A stretch of DNA of 64,000 nucleotides from Phycisphaerae bacterium. Its GTDB lineage: Bacteria; Planctomycetota; Phycisphaerae; UBA1845. Location: the NCBI GenBank assembly GCA_029260015.1, contig JAJDEB010000016.1:62001-126000 (forward strand), given 5' to 3'. A model generated the notes under the pieces. It worked only from the letters and a program-made list of their open reading frames with translations. It made no database searches and was not told the DNA's origin. Positions 9,147 to 17,658 of the stretch are shown one piece after another; positions within the stretch are counted from its first letter, which is position 1; every line of letters begins with the position of its first letter. A program made the position numbers and the translations under genes.

Positions 9147-10160
9147 CTAATCACCGGTCACAAACGGGCCACCAATCAACTCATGCACTTCGATCGGAGC
9201 CCGGACCACGATCATGCGGTTCCAGGCGCGAATCGTATTCTTGCCGCCACCGGTTTTTGCCCAGTCGTCCGGTTCTACGGTGTTGCGAATCAACTCGACG
9301 ATATCGTCCATGCGTTCTTCCAGTGACTTGCCCTCTTCGTCTTCGCCTTCCGAGTCGCCGCTATCGCTAAACGGGGGTTGAGATCCGAATCCACCACCAC
9401 CGCCAATACCGCCACCTCCGCCACCGATTCCGCCACTGGCACCTCCACCACCACCGATTCCGCCGCCACCGCCACCGATGCCACCACCACCCCCGCCGAT
9501 TCCGCCACCGCCACCACCTCCAGCACCGCCGCCTCCGCCACCACCGGTGACGTCAATGCGTGGCCCCTTAAAGTCTGGCACCTGGAAGATCAAGTCGCTC
9601 ACATCGTAAGCGCGCACATACAACTTGCGGTTAAAATCGGAACGAGTCGAAATCTTGATCGTGTTGCCTTCGCCACGAAAGCTTAGTTCGCTGTCGTAGG
9701 AGACCTGATTCAATACCTCACCGAGAATCTGCCCGACGCGAGCATCGCGAAACTTCAACGTGACTGGTGTGTCCGCATCGATACCCTGCGCTTCGAGCGC
9801 CCGCCACACCACGATGACATTGGTACGCGGCCCCTCTTCTCGCAACCATTCAATCACCGAGTCCAACGGCACGTCATCCCAATCGATAGACTCGACGCGC
9901 TTGTTCAATGTTGCGACGGCAGGAGCGACACGACGCGATGTTGACCGCGTACCATCCATGTTTCTTCGCGCACCCGGGAGCATCGGATTGTTCACCGAAT
10001 AGCGATTCGGCGTCGCAGCTTTCTGTCCAGCTTTGGCCCCACCATCGTCTGACTTTCCAGAAGTCGAGGAACCTGTCTGCGCGACCGCAGGATTCGAGCC
10101 GGCTAACATCATCGAAACCGCCATCGTCGTTACTGAGGTGATCTTCATAGATCGACGCAT
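9147..10160 (-). CDS. Exported STN-domain protein with polyglycine linker
   Basis: This 337-residue protein has a signal peptide (residues about 1-27, ending NPAVAQ). Residues about 90-190 resemble the secretin/TonB short N-terminal (STN) domain: IDWDDVPLDSVIEWLREE, VTLKFRDARVGQILGEVL and a YDVSDLI strand. About 60 residues of almost pure Gly with scattered Ile, Ala and Ser follow. A C-terminal strand unit (IRNTVEPDDW, NTIRAWNRMIVVRAPIEVHE) matches the secretin N-domain pattern. No channel domain follows, so it is not a secretin. The ATG of MRRSMK is chosen because GGAG lies 9 bases upstream; the extra 10 residues of a longer frame are unsupported. It could be an accessory to the secretion cluster or a separate periplasmic adaptor. 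Confidence 0.75.
   Translation of the reverse strand: MRRSMKITSVTTMAVSMMLAGSNPAVAQTGSSTSGKSDDGGAKAGQKAATPNRYSVNNPMLPGARRNMDGTRSTSRRVAPAVATLNKRVESIDWDDVPLDSVIEWLREEGPRTNVIVVWRALEAQGIDADTPVTLKFRDARVGQILGEVLNQVSYDSELSFRGEGNTIKISTRSDFNRKLYVRAYDVSDLIFQVPDFKGPRIDVTGGGGGGGAGGGGGGGIGGGGGGIGGGGGGIGGGGGASGGIGGGGGGIGGGGGFGSQPPFSDSGDSEGEDEEGKSLEERMDDIVELIRNTVEPDDWAKTGGGKNTIRAWNRMIVVRAPIEVHELIGGPFVTGD
9391..9546. repeat. Low-complexity tandem CCACC/GCC repeat coding for polyglycine
   Basis: Imperfect tandem repeats of CCGCCACC/CCACCACC on the plus strand encode the Gly-rich linker of the STN-like protein on the minus strand. This is prone to slippage, so length may vary between strains. It should form a flexible, unstructured spacer. 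Confidence 0.85.
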
Positions 10161-10270
10161 GTCATTTTCTCCAAATGAGACGAAGGACATTCATTGTATG
10201 CGCGACGGACCGAACCACATCTATCCTGCGCGGGCTTTTGAATCGAGAGAGACCATTGCTACTATAGATC

Positions 10271-10299
10271 ATAGTAATTCATCGGCGATTGGCGGGCAA
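10271..10299 (-). promoter_or_regulatory. Candidate promoter for the STN-like gene
   Basis: On the minus strand TTGCCC and TACTAT are separated by exactly 17 bases, a plausible sigma-70-type pair (four of six matches in each box). A small palindrome, TACTAT-5-ATAGTA (10260-10276), overlaps the -10 box and could be an operator. The start codon lies about 100 bases downstream. Confidence 0.35.
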
Positions 10300-10867
10300 C
10301 AATTGAATCCTGAAATCCCACATGAATTAAAAATACCGACTCGACATTTCAGAGACACTTAATAAGGAGTCGGCTACTTAACAATTCCGGGTGGGCCCAC
10401 GACGTTTTCAGTATTGAGGCAACTAATCGATGCAGTCGGGCGGCAACATTCACCCGATGGCGGCTGGCTGGCGAGTGGATCTCGTCTTGACATGCCGAGT
10501 CAGACTGGCCAGAATCGGTGGGCAGTCGGGCGAACCCCAGATCCATTTGGAACGGCGATCAAAGCTGCATGCAATACCAAGTGGGCCACCCATGACGACA
10601 AGCTGGTTTCGCCCGAAAAAATCGCTGGATTCGCACTTGAAAGTGTCGGTAGGACGAAGAAGAATCGCCAGGTGATTTGGGCGGCGGACCGTGTGAATCA
10701 AGTGTGGTTGGTATTCCGACTGTCGTTTGAAGCGAAACTGAACAGAGAGCGTCGAATTCTGCCCTCGAACCGAAGCTGACTCGACCCGAAAAAGCGGGAT
10801 TCTGCGTGATTTCAGACTTATTTTGACCCACTTTACTGGTCCAACCCCCATGGATCGGTAACCCCCA
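10300..10867. other. Gene-poor stretch upstream of a strong terminator
   Basis: Neither strand has a frame I can recognise. A plus-strand frame of 121 codons (10414-10779) and a minus-strand one of 133 codons (10450-10851) overlap each other; neither has a clear start signal, membrane segment or known motif. Yet a strong rightward terminator follows at 10868, which implies rightward transcription through here. A small RNA or a fast-diverging small gene is possible. I looked for the conserved cores of RNase P RNA, tmRNA and SRP RNA and did not see them. Confidence 0.4.
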
Positions 10868-10900
10868 AGGCCCGGCCCACCCCGCCGGGCCTAATTTTTT
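10868..10900 (+). terminator. Strong intrinsic terminator
   Basis: AGGCCCGGC (10868-10876) pairs perfectly with GCCGGGCCT (10884-10892) across a seven-base loop and is followed by AATTTTTT. The orientation is rightward, so it ends a transcript coming from about 10.3-10.8 kb, where no confident gene is visible. Confidence 0.8.
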
Positions 10901-11104
10901 CGCTCTATGGCCGCACGTTCTTTCGAGGCAGAACCAGGTATTGCCTCAGAATATGCGGTTGCCATGTGATTACGATTGATTGAGAAGGGCAAACTATCCG
11001 TTGAAGACTTGGGCGGAGACGACTAATATCCACTGTAGGAATTGCGACGTTTATTGCCTTGGATCGACCATGCAGTTCATCCAAGTGAATTGAAAGGTTT
11101 AACT

Positions 11105-11470
11105 ATGGGTATCTCATTAAGTTCATCTGCCGCACGGGAAGTCAACACGATCGTCTCGCAGCAGTTGGATCGCCTCAAGACCGAAAACACAGAATCCGAA
11201 AAACCGGTCGAAGAGTTGTTTTTGCGCGTCGGTGTAAAGGGTGGAGGGTGCAGCGGTTTCAACTATACGCTCGACCTGACGGATCAAAGCAACTCAGAAG
11301 ATGAAGTCTTTGAATACGAAGGCATCAAGATCGTCTGCGACCCGCGCAGCTATCTGTACCTCAACGGCGTCGCCATCGACTTTCGAGATGAAATGATGGG
11401 TCGCGGTTTCGTCTTCACCAATCCAAACGCGACGAGCACATGCGGTTGCGGCAGCAGCTTCACGCCGTAG
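11105..11470 (+). CDS. A-type iron-sulfur carrier protein (IscA/ErpA/HesB family)
   Basis: The 121-residue protein has the usual length of the family and all three metal-binding cysteines: Cys49 in VKGGGCSGFNY, and Cys113 and Cys115 in STCGCGSSF. Such proteins carry [2Fe-2S] or [4Fe-4S] clusters from the scaffold to target enzymes in the cytosol. The middle section (YEGIKIVCDPRSYLYLNGVAI, then GFVFTNPN) is canonical. Start chosen at the ATG preceded by AAAGG eight bases upstream; an in-frame ATG 63 bases earlier is less likely. It stands alone, with no isc or suf genes near it, so it is probably a general carrier. IscA and ErpA cannot be separated by eye. Confidence 0.93.
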   Translation: MGISLSSSAAREVNTIVSQQLDRLKTENTESEKPVEELFLRVGVKGGGCSGFNYTLDLTDQSNSEDEVFEYEGIKIVCDPRSYLYLNGVAIDFRDEMMGRGFVFTNPNATSTCGCGSSFTP

Positions 11471-11586
11471 CCGATCCAATCGGATGTGATTTGCGTCCAA
11501 CCAATCGAACAACCGACACGCTTCCTGCAATCGCGGCGAAGCGTGTTTTTCTTGCGCTTGCTTTGAACTTTTTCCGACGCAGGGAC

Positions 11587-11610
11587 GCACTGCTCACAGA
11601 ACAGTGGCAC
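11587..11610. repeat. Dispersed 24-bp repeat, single copy
   Basis: This 24-base sequence matches the arms of the inverted repeat at 43042-43116 in 23 of 24 positions (A instead of G at 11601). Its core is an imperfect hairpin, CACTGCTC-3-GAACAGTG. It lies between two convergent genes (ends 11470 and 11645), where it might act on transcript ends. Confidence 0.75.
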
Positions 11611-11644
11611 GACTATCGATATCTTCAATCGCGGGATTGCTGCG

Positions 11645-12220
11645 TTATAATTTGCGGGGTGGAACTTTCAGCGAAGCGGTGCGGCTTGGGACGACGGAAC
11701 CATCTGGGGCGACGTAGCGCACCAGCACTTCGATGTCACGGTTGAACAGGTCGGTATTTTCCCAGTTGATGGACGGCTGATATCCGTGACCGAGTTTGGT
11801 TGGGTTGCGCTCGGCGAGGTCGGAAGTGTTCTCGCGCCATTCGTAGGCCAGCACACGGCTGGTCTGCAACCCATCGACCGTTTCTATCGTGAAAATCTGC
11901 ACTTCGATGTGACCAGCCGCGAGGGCACCGCGCTCGGTGGATGACGATATCAAATACAGGATAAACGTGAATCCCTCGATGTTGCGATCGCCGGCTTCGT
12001 CATAGCTGCGCCACATGTTGGGGGGATAGAAGCACACAACCTTGTAGATGTCGGTCGTCTTGGCGTTTGCACCGGATTGATTAAACGACCATACCGGATC
12101 ATTGCAGCCGCTCAAACTTATGCATAGACCCAGGCCTGCGCAAACACTCAGCCCCGCTCCCGCACACAGTGCCGCACCAAGACTAAAACACCCCCTTACC
12201 ACGCTCCGCAACTTGGACAA
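11645..12220 (-). CDS. Lipoprotein encoded directly after the secretin
   Basis: I place the start at a TTG one base after the secretin stop codon. GGAGG, inside the last codons of the secretin gene, lies exactly nine bases upstream, a textbook spacing. The resulting 191-residue protein begins with a long, Cys- and Ala-rich signal sequence ending in a lipobox (ISLSGC), so it should be lipid-anchored. The mature part (for instance TDIYKVVCFYPPNMWRSYD, then GFTFILYLISSS) looks like a small beta-rich domain; I do not recognise the family. Tight coupling to the secretin suggests a pilotin-like or channel-accessory role, by inference only. A longer in-phase frame from 12307 lacks start signals. Confidence 0.75.
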   Translation of the reverse strand: MSKLRSVVRGCFSLGAALCAGAGLSVCAGLGLCISLSGCNDPVWSFNQSGANAKTTDIYKVVCFYPPNMWRSYDEAGDRNIEGFTFILYLISSSTERGALAAGHIEVQIFTIETVDGLQTSRVLAYEWRENTSDLAERNPTKLGHGYQPSINWENTDLFNRDIEVLVRYVAPDGSVVPSRTASLKVPPRKL

Positions 12221-12221
12221 A

Positions 12222-15200
12222 CTATTGAACCTCCACCATTTCAAGGACCAGCGGTTCATGCGGATTCGACGGCTTCGCCGCCGACGTTCGCGCCTGATGT
12301 GTGGCATGATGCGTCGGTACGTTTCGATTCAGCGGCACCGTTTGGTTCGAAGAGGTAACCGGCGACATCAACTGCATCGCCGGAGTCATGCTTGGGTTAC
12401 TCTGGTTCCCGAGAATTTGTCCCCCGACATACTGGCCTCCATCATAAGACGCATCCTGCATCGACGCGGTTGAGGCTGCCGGCATGTACGATGCTTGCCT
12501 TGTTGACATCGATGCCGTCATGCCTGGGCGCGGTGGGCCATAAACGGCTGCCGTTTTCTGATTGATGTTCTTCGGCGTCACCGGACGCGTGGGGCCATAT
12601 GTGTTCGGTCGTGGCCGAATGACCGGTGTCGGTCTGGAATTTTGAATCGGCATCGAATCTGGCGAAAACGCATCGGGCGATTCGATTTCGCGATACGGCG
12701 GAACATCCTGAAGCGTTTCGTCATCGGGCAGAATTCGCAAACCCTGCATCAACTTGTTGCGGGTGATGCGTTTGGGCATGAACCCGCTCTGATCGCGGAG
12801 ACGTTGTGACTGCTCAAACGCTTCCATTTCATTGCGAACGACATTGACTGTCAACAAGATCAGCAATTCCGTACGTCGTCGCGTGCTGCTCGTCGCGCGG
12901 AACAGATTGCCCACGCCCGGAAGGTCACCCAATATAGGAACTTTCGTCTCGCGTTCGTCTTCCTGCGTCTGGATCAAACCACCGATGACGATGGTCTCGC
13001 CGTCCTTGACGGTCACGGTTGTTTCTGCGGAACGATTGGTAAACGTCGGAGCGCTGAGGCCTTCGGAAATCTGCACGTTGCTACCGGTATTAAGGGACGA
13101 AATTTCCGGCTTGATCTCCATGTTCACATAACCGTCCGGATTAATATGCGGGGTCACGTCAACAATGATACCGACATCTTCATAGTCAACCTGAGAGTTG
13201 ACCTGTCCATTGTCTGTCACCTGCGACCCGCGAAGAAATGGCACCTGGTCACCGATGGTGATGTTTCCTTCCTGATTGTTCGACACGACAATCGTCGGAG
13301 CGCTGAGCACTTCCAGGCTGCCGTCAGACTGCAACGCACGCAGCAGGAAGTTAAAGTCAGCCCCCGTAATCGCAAACGTAAATCCGCCGAACGAACCCGC
13401 CGAGCCAGCCGCTCCGACATCCGTTCCGCCCACGAAGTCGAAATTCCTGCCATTGACGATGCCATTGGCACCGATCGTCGCATTCTTGCTGAAAGACAAG
13501 TCCTGCAGCGCAAACTCCATGCCGAACTCGAGCGAATCATCGAGGGCAACTTCGGCGATGAGTACTTCGATGACCACCTGGGGTGGCGGCCTATCAACCG
13601 AATACAACATTTCCATCGTCCGCTGATAGTATCGCGGGCTGACACCGAGCAGTACCGTGTTGCTGTCTTCATCTGCGACAACCGTCACATGCCGCTCGGC
13701 ACGACGCAAGACTGCCGTCTCGTCATCGAGATCGCCAAGCAGTTCATTCTCTGCGTCAAAGTATTCCTTCAGCGCCGTGACGATATCCGTCGCCGGCACA
13801 TACTTGGCTTCGTAAACGTGGCGAATGCGTTCGTCGACATCCTGACCGTCGAGTTGGCGAATCAAATCTTCGACCATGTTCAGGTCGGTCTCTGCGCCGG
13901 CTGCAATCACCGAATTCGTTCGGCGGTTGGCTGTGAATTTCAAACGTTGGCCGGGCACGCGAGCTTCGCCTGTACCTGATGCGGCTGTTGCTGTAGCCCC
14001 GCCGACCTCCAGGCGCGTTTCTGGACCGTCGCCCGACGAATCTTCCTCAAACAGCGTCGTCAATACATCGACGACTTCTTCGGCATCGGCGTTGGCCAGC
14101 GGAAACATTCGAATCTCGTTTAGAATCGGATTGATCCGATCGATCGACTGAATCATACTTTCGAGCATTTCCATGCTGGCTGCTGGGGCCATCACGAACA
14201 GCGAGTTGGTCCGCTCATCCGGTTCAATCGTAATATCCTGCCGCATGAGCGTGCGGAGTTTCTGTTGACCGTCGGGGAAGGTTTCGATGAATTTGAGAAT
14301 GACGGCTTTCTCATCGTTGCCCTGGGCTTGATCGCCGCCGTAGATCGTGCTGGTCAACGTCTCAGCCAGTTCGGTAGCATAAGCCCGCTTTAGGGTGATG
14401 ACCCGAAGCATCATCTCAGGACCGGGAATGGACGTGTCCATCTTTGTGATGACGTCGGCGATGTTGGCCATTTCCGAACTGGACGCCCAAACGATCAACG
14501 AATTCGTGCGGGTATCTGGCTCAATGGCGATGACGTCGGCGCGGCCTTCGCTGTTATCACCCTGCGACTTGAACAACGCATCCAATGACTCTGCGGTCGG
14601 TTCAGCTTTGGCTTGCTTGAGCGGGAAGATTTGCACCTGGCGGCTGATGGATGATCGAACATCGAGCAACGAAAGCAGATGCGACACAGTGCTGTGATCT
14701 TCCGACGATGCACTGCACACGATGCTGTTGGTGGATTCGTCGGCCATCACGAATACGGGAGTCCGTTCGCCATCGGCACCTTCTTCACGGCCTTCGAAGA
14801 TGTTCTTGATTTTTGCTGCTAGCTTGACGGCCGACGCCTCGTTCAATTGATAAACTTTGATCGCTGACTTCGCCGACACCGGCACGTCCAATGATTCAAG
14901 CATTTCGGTCGAACGCTTAATCGCATCGCGCGACCCGGTCATGATCAGCGTGCTGCTCATAGAGTCGGGCACGATCGTCGGCGCTTTGAAGTCGCCGTCA
15001 GAATTTGCTTCCATGCCTTCAAATAACGTGTCCATCATCCCGCCCAATTTGACGGGATCGGCATTTTTAAGTTTGAAGATGCGCGTGTCGGCATTGACCA
15101 GTGGTGCACGATCGGTGTCCATTTGCGAAATGAGCTTGTCGATGATGCTCAGGTTGGTCTTGGATGCACTCGCGATGACCGCATTGGAACGCGAGTCAGC

Positions 15201-17486
15201 CACCAGCGACACCTTTTGCCGCTGCTCGACAATGTCGTTCTCCGCACCGACCGCGCCAAGATACAAACCTTCCTCGAATAACTCGGTGATCTTTTCTGCG
15301 ACATTTTCGGCTTGAGCGTTTTCCAACGCAAACACGCGGATGACGCCTTCCGGATCGAGCTCGACGTCGAGCTTCTTGATCAACTTGACCATCTCATCGA
15401 AGTTGTCCTTCGACGACGCAACCAAAATCGTGTTGGTCACCGGTTCGGTGGCGATGGCCACTCGGTCCGACGGGTTTTCATTCTGCCCTTCAGCCAGCCG
15501 CTGTTGTGAACGTTCCTCGAACAACTGCTGAAGCATGTCGCCGATCTGCGTGGCGTCGTTGTTGGCCAATTCCAGCAGGCGAATTTCTGCGATCGGTGCG
15601 AGCGGCTGCGATTCCAACTGCTCGACGAGTCGCTTGATCTCGTCGAAGTCGTCTGGACCCGACGCGATCACCAGCGAGTTGCTGCGCTGGTCAGCCACCA
15701 CCACGGGCGAATCCTGCGGGATATCAGCCTCTCCGCGAAGCTCGGCTTTTCGTTGCCAGAGTTCGTCGATCTTGGTTTTCAAATCACCAGCCGACGCCAC
15801 CGTGCAATTCAGAATGCGGATTTGATCGCTGAATCGTTCGGGTGCGCCATCGAGCGTTTCGACGATCGCTTTGATCTCGTTGAAGTTGGGTTCGGTCGCC
15901 GAAAGGATCAGCGAGTTCGAGCGGATGTCGGTCGAAAGGAAAATCTTTTCCTTGGCCAGGGCGGCTTCTCCGAGTTCGAGTTTCTCCATGTTCTCGATGC
16001 GCTTTTCCCATAAGTCTTCGACGATTTTGCCGATGCGGGTCGCGTCAGTATTTGTCATGGTGATCAAGCGGATCGGGTATTTGATTTCCGACATGGGAAC
16101 GTCGAGTTTCTGAATCAAGCCATCGACCAACACGAGTTGTTCGGTGCGACCCGCCACCACCAGCGTGTTCGTTCGCGCGTCGGCTGATATCGCAATGTTG
16201 TAGACCAGCGAGCGCCCAACCGGATTGGTCGGGACGGCATCGGTTGATTCGCTGCCAGGGGCTGGCTTGGGCAGGTCCTTGCCCGATTCAAACATCTCTT
16301 CAAGCAATTCCTTCGCACCGGTCGCGTCGGCATGGGCCAACGGATACACGCGAATGTTCTGCTCTTCTGCAAGCGGTACACTGTCAAGCAATCTGATCAA
16401 TTCACCCAACGGCTCGATGTTTTCCTCGGCCGTCGCGCAGATGATGGCCTGCGATTCTTCGTCGGCGATCAGTTTGATCTGACGCTCAAGATTGAGCACC
16501 GGAAGTTCGACCTGCGTACCGTCGGGAGAAGCTTTGATCATCCGCAACCGGCGAATGGTTTCCTTCAACGTGTCGGAAGTTTCTGCCGTCTTGAGCAGGC
16601 TGTCGAGCACATCGACCATGCCGGCGGCTTTGCTGTTGAGAAGGGGGAAGTGAACTAGCGTCAGATCGCCAAAACCCTTCATCGGTTCGACGTCAAGCCG
16701 ATTGATCAACTCCTGAATCTTGTCGTGTTCGGTCTTCGGTGCGATCACAAAAAGCGAATTGCTGGCATCCAGCGGCGTGATCGTGATTTTGCTTGCCGGG
16801 TCTTCGCCCTGTCGTTGACGCAAGGCATTAACGAGTTCCTCCAACTTCGGAGCGGCTTCTATCGCCTTGATGTGCTTGAGGGCGTACGTTTCCGAATCGA
16901 AGTCAGGCAAGCCGGAGTCCTGCTCATCCAACTGCTTGACCATTATTTCAATCTGCTCGAGCGATGATTCCGGACCGGTGACCAGCAGGATATTGCTCGC
17001 GATGGTCTGAACGGAAATATCTTCGTCAGGTCGGGGCGACGGGCCGAGTAATTTTGAGGCAGCTTGCTGCACGACAGATGCGATGTTTTGTGCGTTCTTG
17101 CTCTGCAACTTGATGACGCGATATCCCTGCGGTTGATACTCGCCATCGAGTCGGTTCATCAACTCTTCGACGATCTCCAGGTCGCCTTCGACTGCCGTAA
17201 TAACCACGTTGTCACCAACGACTTCGACTTTAATATCCGCACCGCTCAAGTTGAGATCGACCGGTTCCATCGGCGCACGATCACTCGCGCGGTCGTCATC
17301 GGCTTCGTTGGGATTGGCATTCTCATCGCGCGCATCGTTTTCATTGCGCTCACTGTCGTCGGCTTGTCGGCGCGTCGTTGTACGCCGCCCACGGTCCGCA
17401 TCGTCGTCAACCTGCTGAGCCGACACTGATGGAGGCATCAGAACCATCCCGGCAAGAACCCACCCCAAAATCGATTGCTTCAACAT
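12222..17486 (-). CDS. Giant type II/type IV secretin with about 15 N-modules
   Basis: The 1754-residue protein has a signal peptide (residues 1-23, ending SVSAQ), an acidic linker, and a long chain of secretin N-modules. Each module ends in a strand-helix signature such as SNSLVIASGP...LVEQLE or TNTLVVAG...LIQKLD; I count about 15. Residues about 1300-1555 are the outer-membrane channel domain (VVIEVLIAEVALDDSLEFG, DVTPHINPDGYVNM, KDGETIVIGGL, PILGDLPGVGNLFR, ELLILLTVNVV). A Pro/Gln/Thr-rich tail of about 200 residues follows. Typical GspD or PilQ have about four N-domains and 600-750 residues. GAGGG lies eight bases before the ATG. It forms the outer-membrane pore of the machine encoded upstream. 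Confidence 0.93.
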   Translation of the reverse strand: MLKQSILGWVLAGMVLMPPSVSAQQVDDDADRGRRTTTRRQADDSERNENDARDENANPNEADDDRASDRAPMEPVDLNLSGADIKVEVVGDNVVITAVEGDLEIVEELMNRLDGEYQPQGYRVIKLQSKNAQNIASVVQQAASKLLGPSPRPDEDISVQTIASNILLVTGPESSLEQIEIMVKQLDEQDSGLPDFDSETYALKHIKAIEAAPKLEELVNALRQRQGEDPASKITITPLDASNSLFVIAPKTEHDKIQELINRLDVEPMKGFGDLTLVHFPLLNSKAAGMVDVLDSLLKTAETSDTLKETIRRLRMIKASPDGTQVELPVLNLERQIKLIADEESQAIICATAEENIEPLGELIRLLDSVPLAEEQNIRVYPLAHADATGAKELLEEMFESGKDLPKPAPGSESTDAVPTNPVGRSLVYNIAISADARTNTLVVAGRTEQLVLVDGLIQKLDVPMSEIKYPIRLITMTNTDATRIGKIVEDLWEKRIENMEKLELGEAALAKEKIFLSTDIRSNSLILSATEPNFNEIKAIVETLDGAPERFSDQIRILNCTVASAGDLKTKIDELWQRKAELRGEADIPQDSPVVVADQRSNSLVIASGPDDFDEIKRLVEQLESQPLAPIAEIRLLELANNDATQIGDMLQQLFEERSQQRLAEGQNENPSDRVAIATEPVTNTILVASSKDNFDEMVKLIKKLDVELDPEGVIRVFALENAQAENVAEKITELFEEGLYLGAVGAENDIVEQRQKVSLVADSRSNAVIASASKTNLSIIDKLISQMDTDRAPLVNADTRIFKLKNADPVKLGGMMDTLFEGMEANSDGDFKAPTIVPDSMSSTLIMTGSRDAIKRSTEMLESLDVPVSAKSAIKVYQLNEASAVKLAAKIKNIFEGREEGADGERTPVFVMADESTNSIVCSASSEDHSTVSHLLSLLDVRSSISRQVQIFPLKQAKAEPTAESLDALFKSQGDNSEGRADVIAIEPDTRTNSLIVWASSSEMANIADVITKMDTSIPGPEMMLRVITLKRAYATELAETLTSTIYGGDQAQGNDEKAVILKFIETFPDGQQKLRTLMRQDITIEPDERTNSLFVMAPAASMEMLESMIQSIDRINPILNEIRMFPLANADAEEVVDVLTTLFEEDSSGDGPETRLEVGGATATAASGTGEARVPGQRLKFTANRRTNSVIAAGAETDLNMVEDLIRQLDGQDVDERIRHVYEAKYVPATDIVTALKEYFDAENELLGDLDDETAVLRRAERHVTVVADEDSNTVLLGVSPRYYQRTMEMLYSVDRPPPQVVIEVLIAEVALDDSLEFGMEFALQDLSFSKNATIGANGIVNGRNFDFVGGTDVGAAGSAGSFGGFTFAITGADFNFLLRALQSDGSLEVLSAPTIVVSNNQEGNITIGDQVPFLRGSQVTDNGQVNSQVDYEDVGIIVDVTPHINPDGYVNMEIKPEISSLNTGSNVQISEGLSAPTFTNRSAETTVTVKDGETIVIGGLIQTQEDERETKVPILGDLPGVGNLFRATSSTRRRTELLILLTVNVVRNEMEAFEQSQRLRDQSGFMPKRITRNKLMQGLRILPDDETLQDVPPYREIESPDAFSPDSMPIQNSRPTPVIRPRPNTYGPTRPVTPKNINQKTAAVYGPPRPGMTASMSTRQASYMPAASTASMQDASYDGGQYVGGQILGNQSNPSMTPAMQLMSPVTSSNQTVPLNRNVPTHHATHQARTSAAKPSNPHEPLVLEMVEVQ

Positions 17487-17658
17487 CGTTTCAACCCTCT
17501 ATGAATCTGCACCGCAGCGCGATCCGGCAACCTCCGTGTCGCCAAACTCACATGCGATACTGACTTGTGATTTCAAACCATCTTCGCCGGCTAAGGTTGC
17601 AACACAACCCCAGCCCCCTCGCAGGTGCGAATTGATTATCCGAATGTCTGACAAATAC

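Noticed and set aside
9391-9546. CCACC/GCC repeat as a possible structural DNA element
   Set aside because: It is fully explained as codons for the polyglycine linker of the STN-like protein.
10414-10851. Overlapping frames of 121 (plus) and 133 (minus) codons
   Set aside because: They lie on opposite strands of the same DNA, have no ribosome-binding site, no membrane or domain pattern and no recognisable family. At most one could be real.
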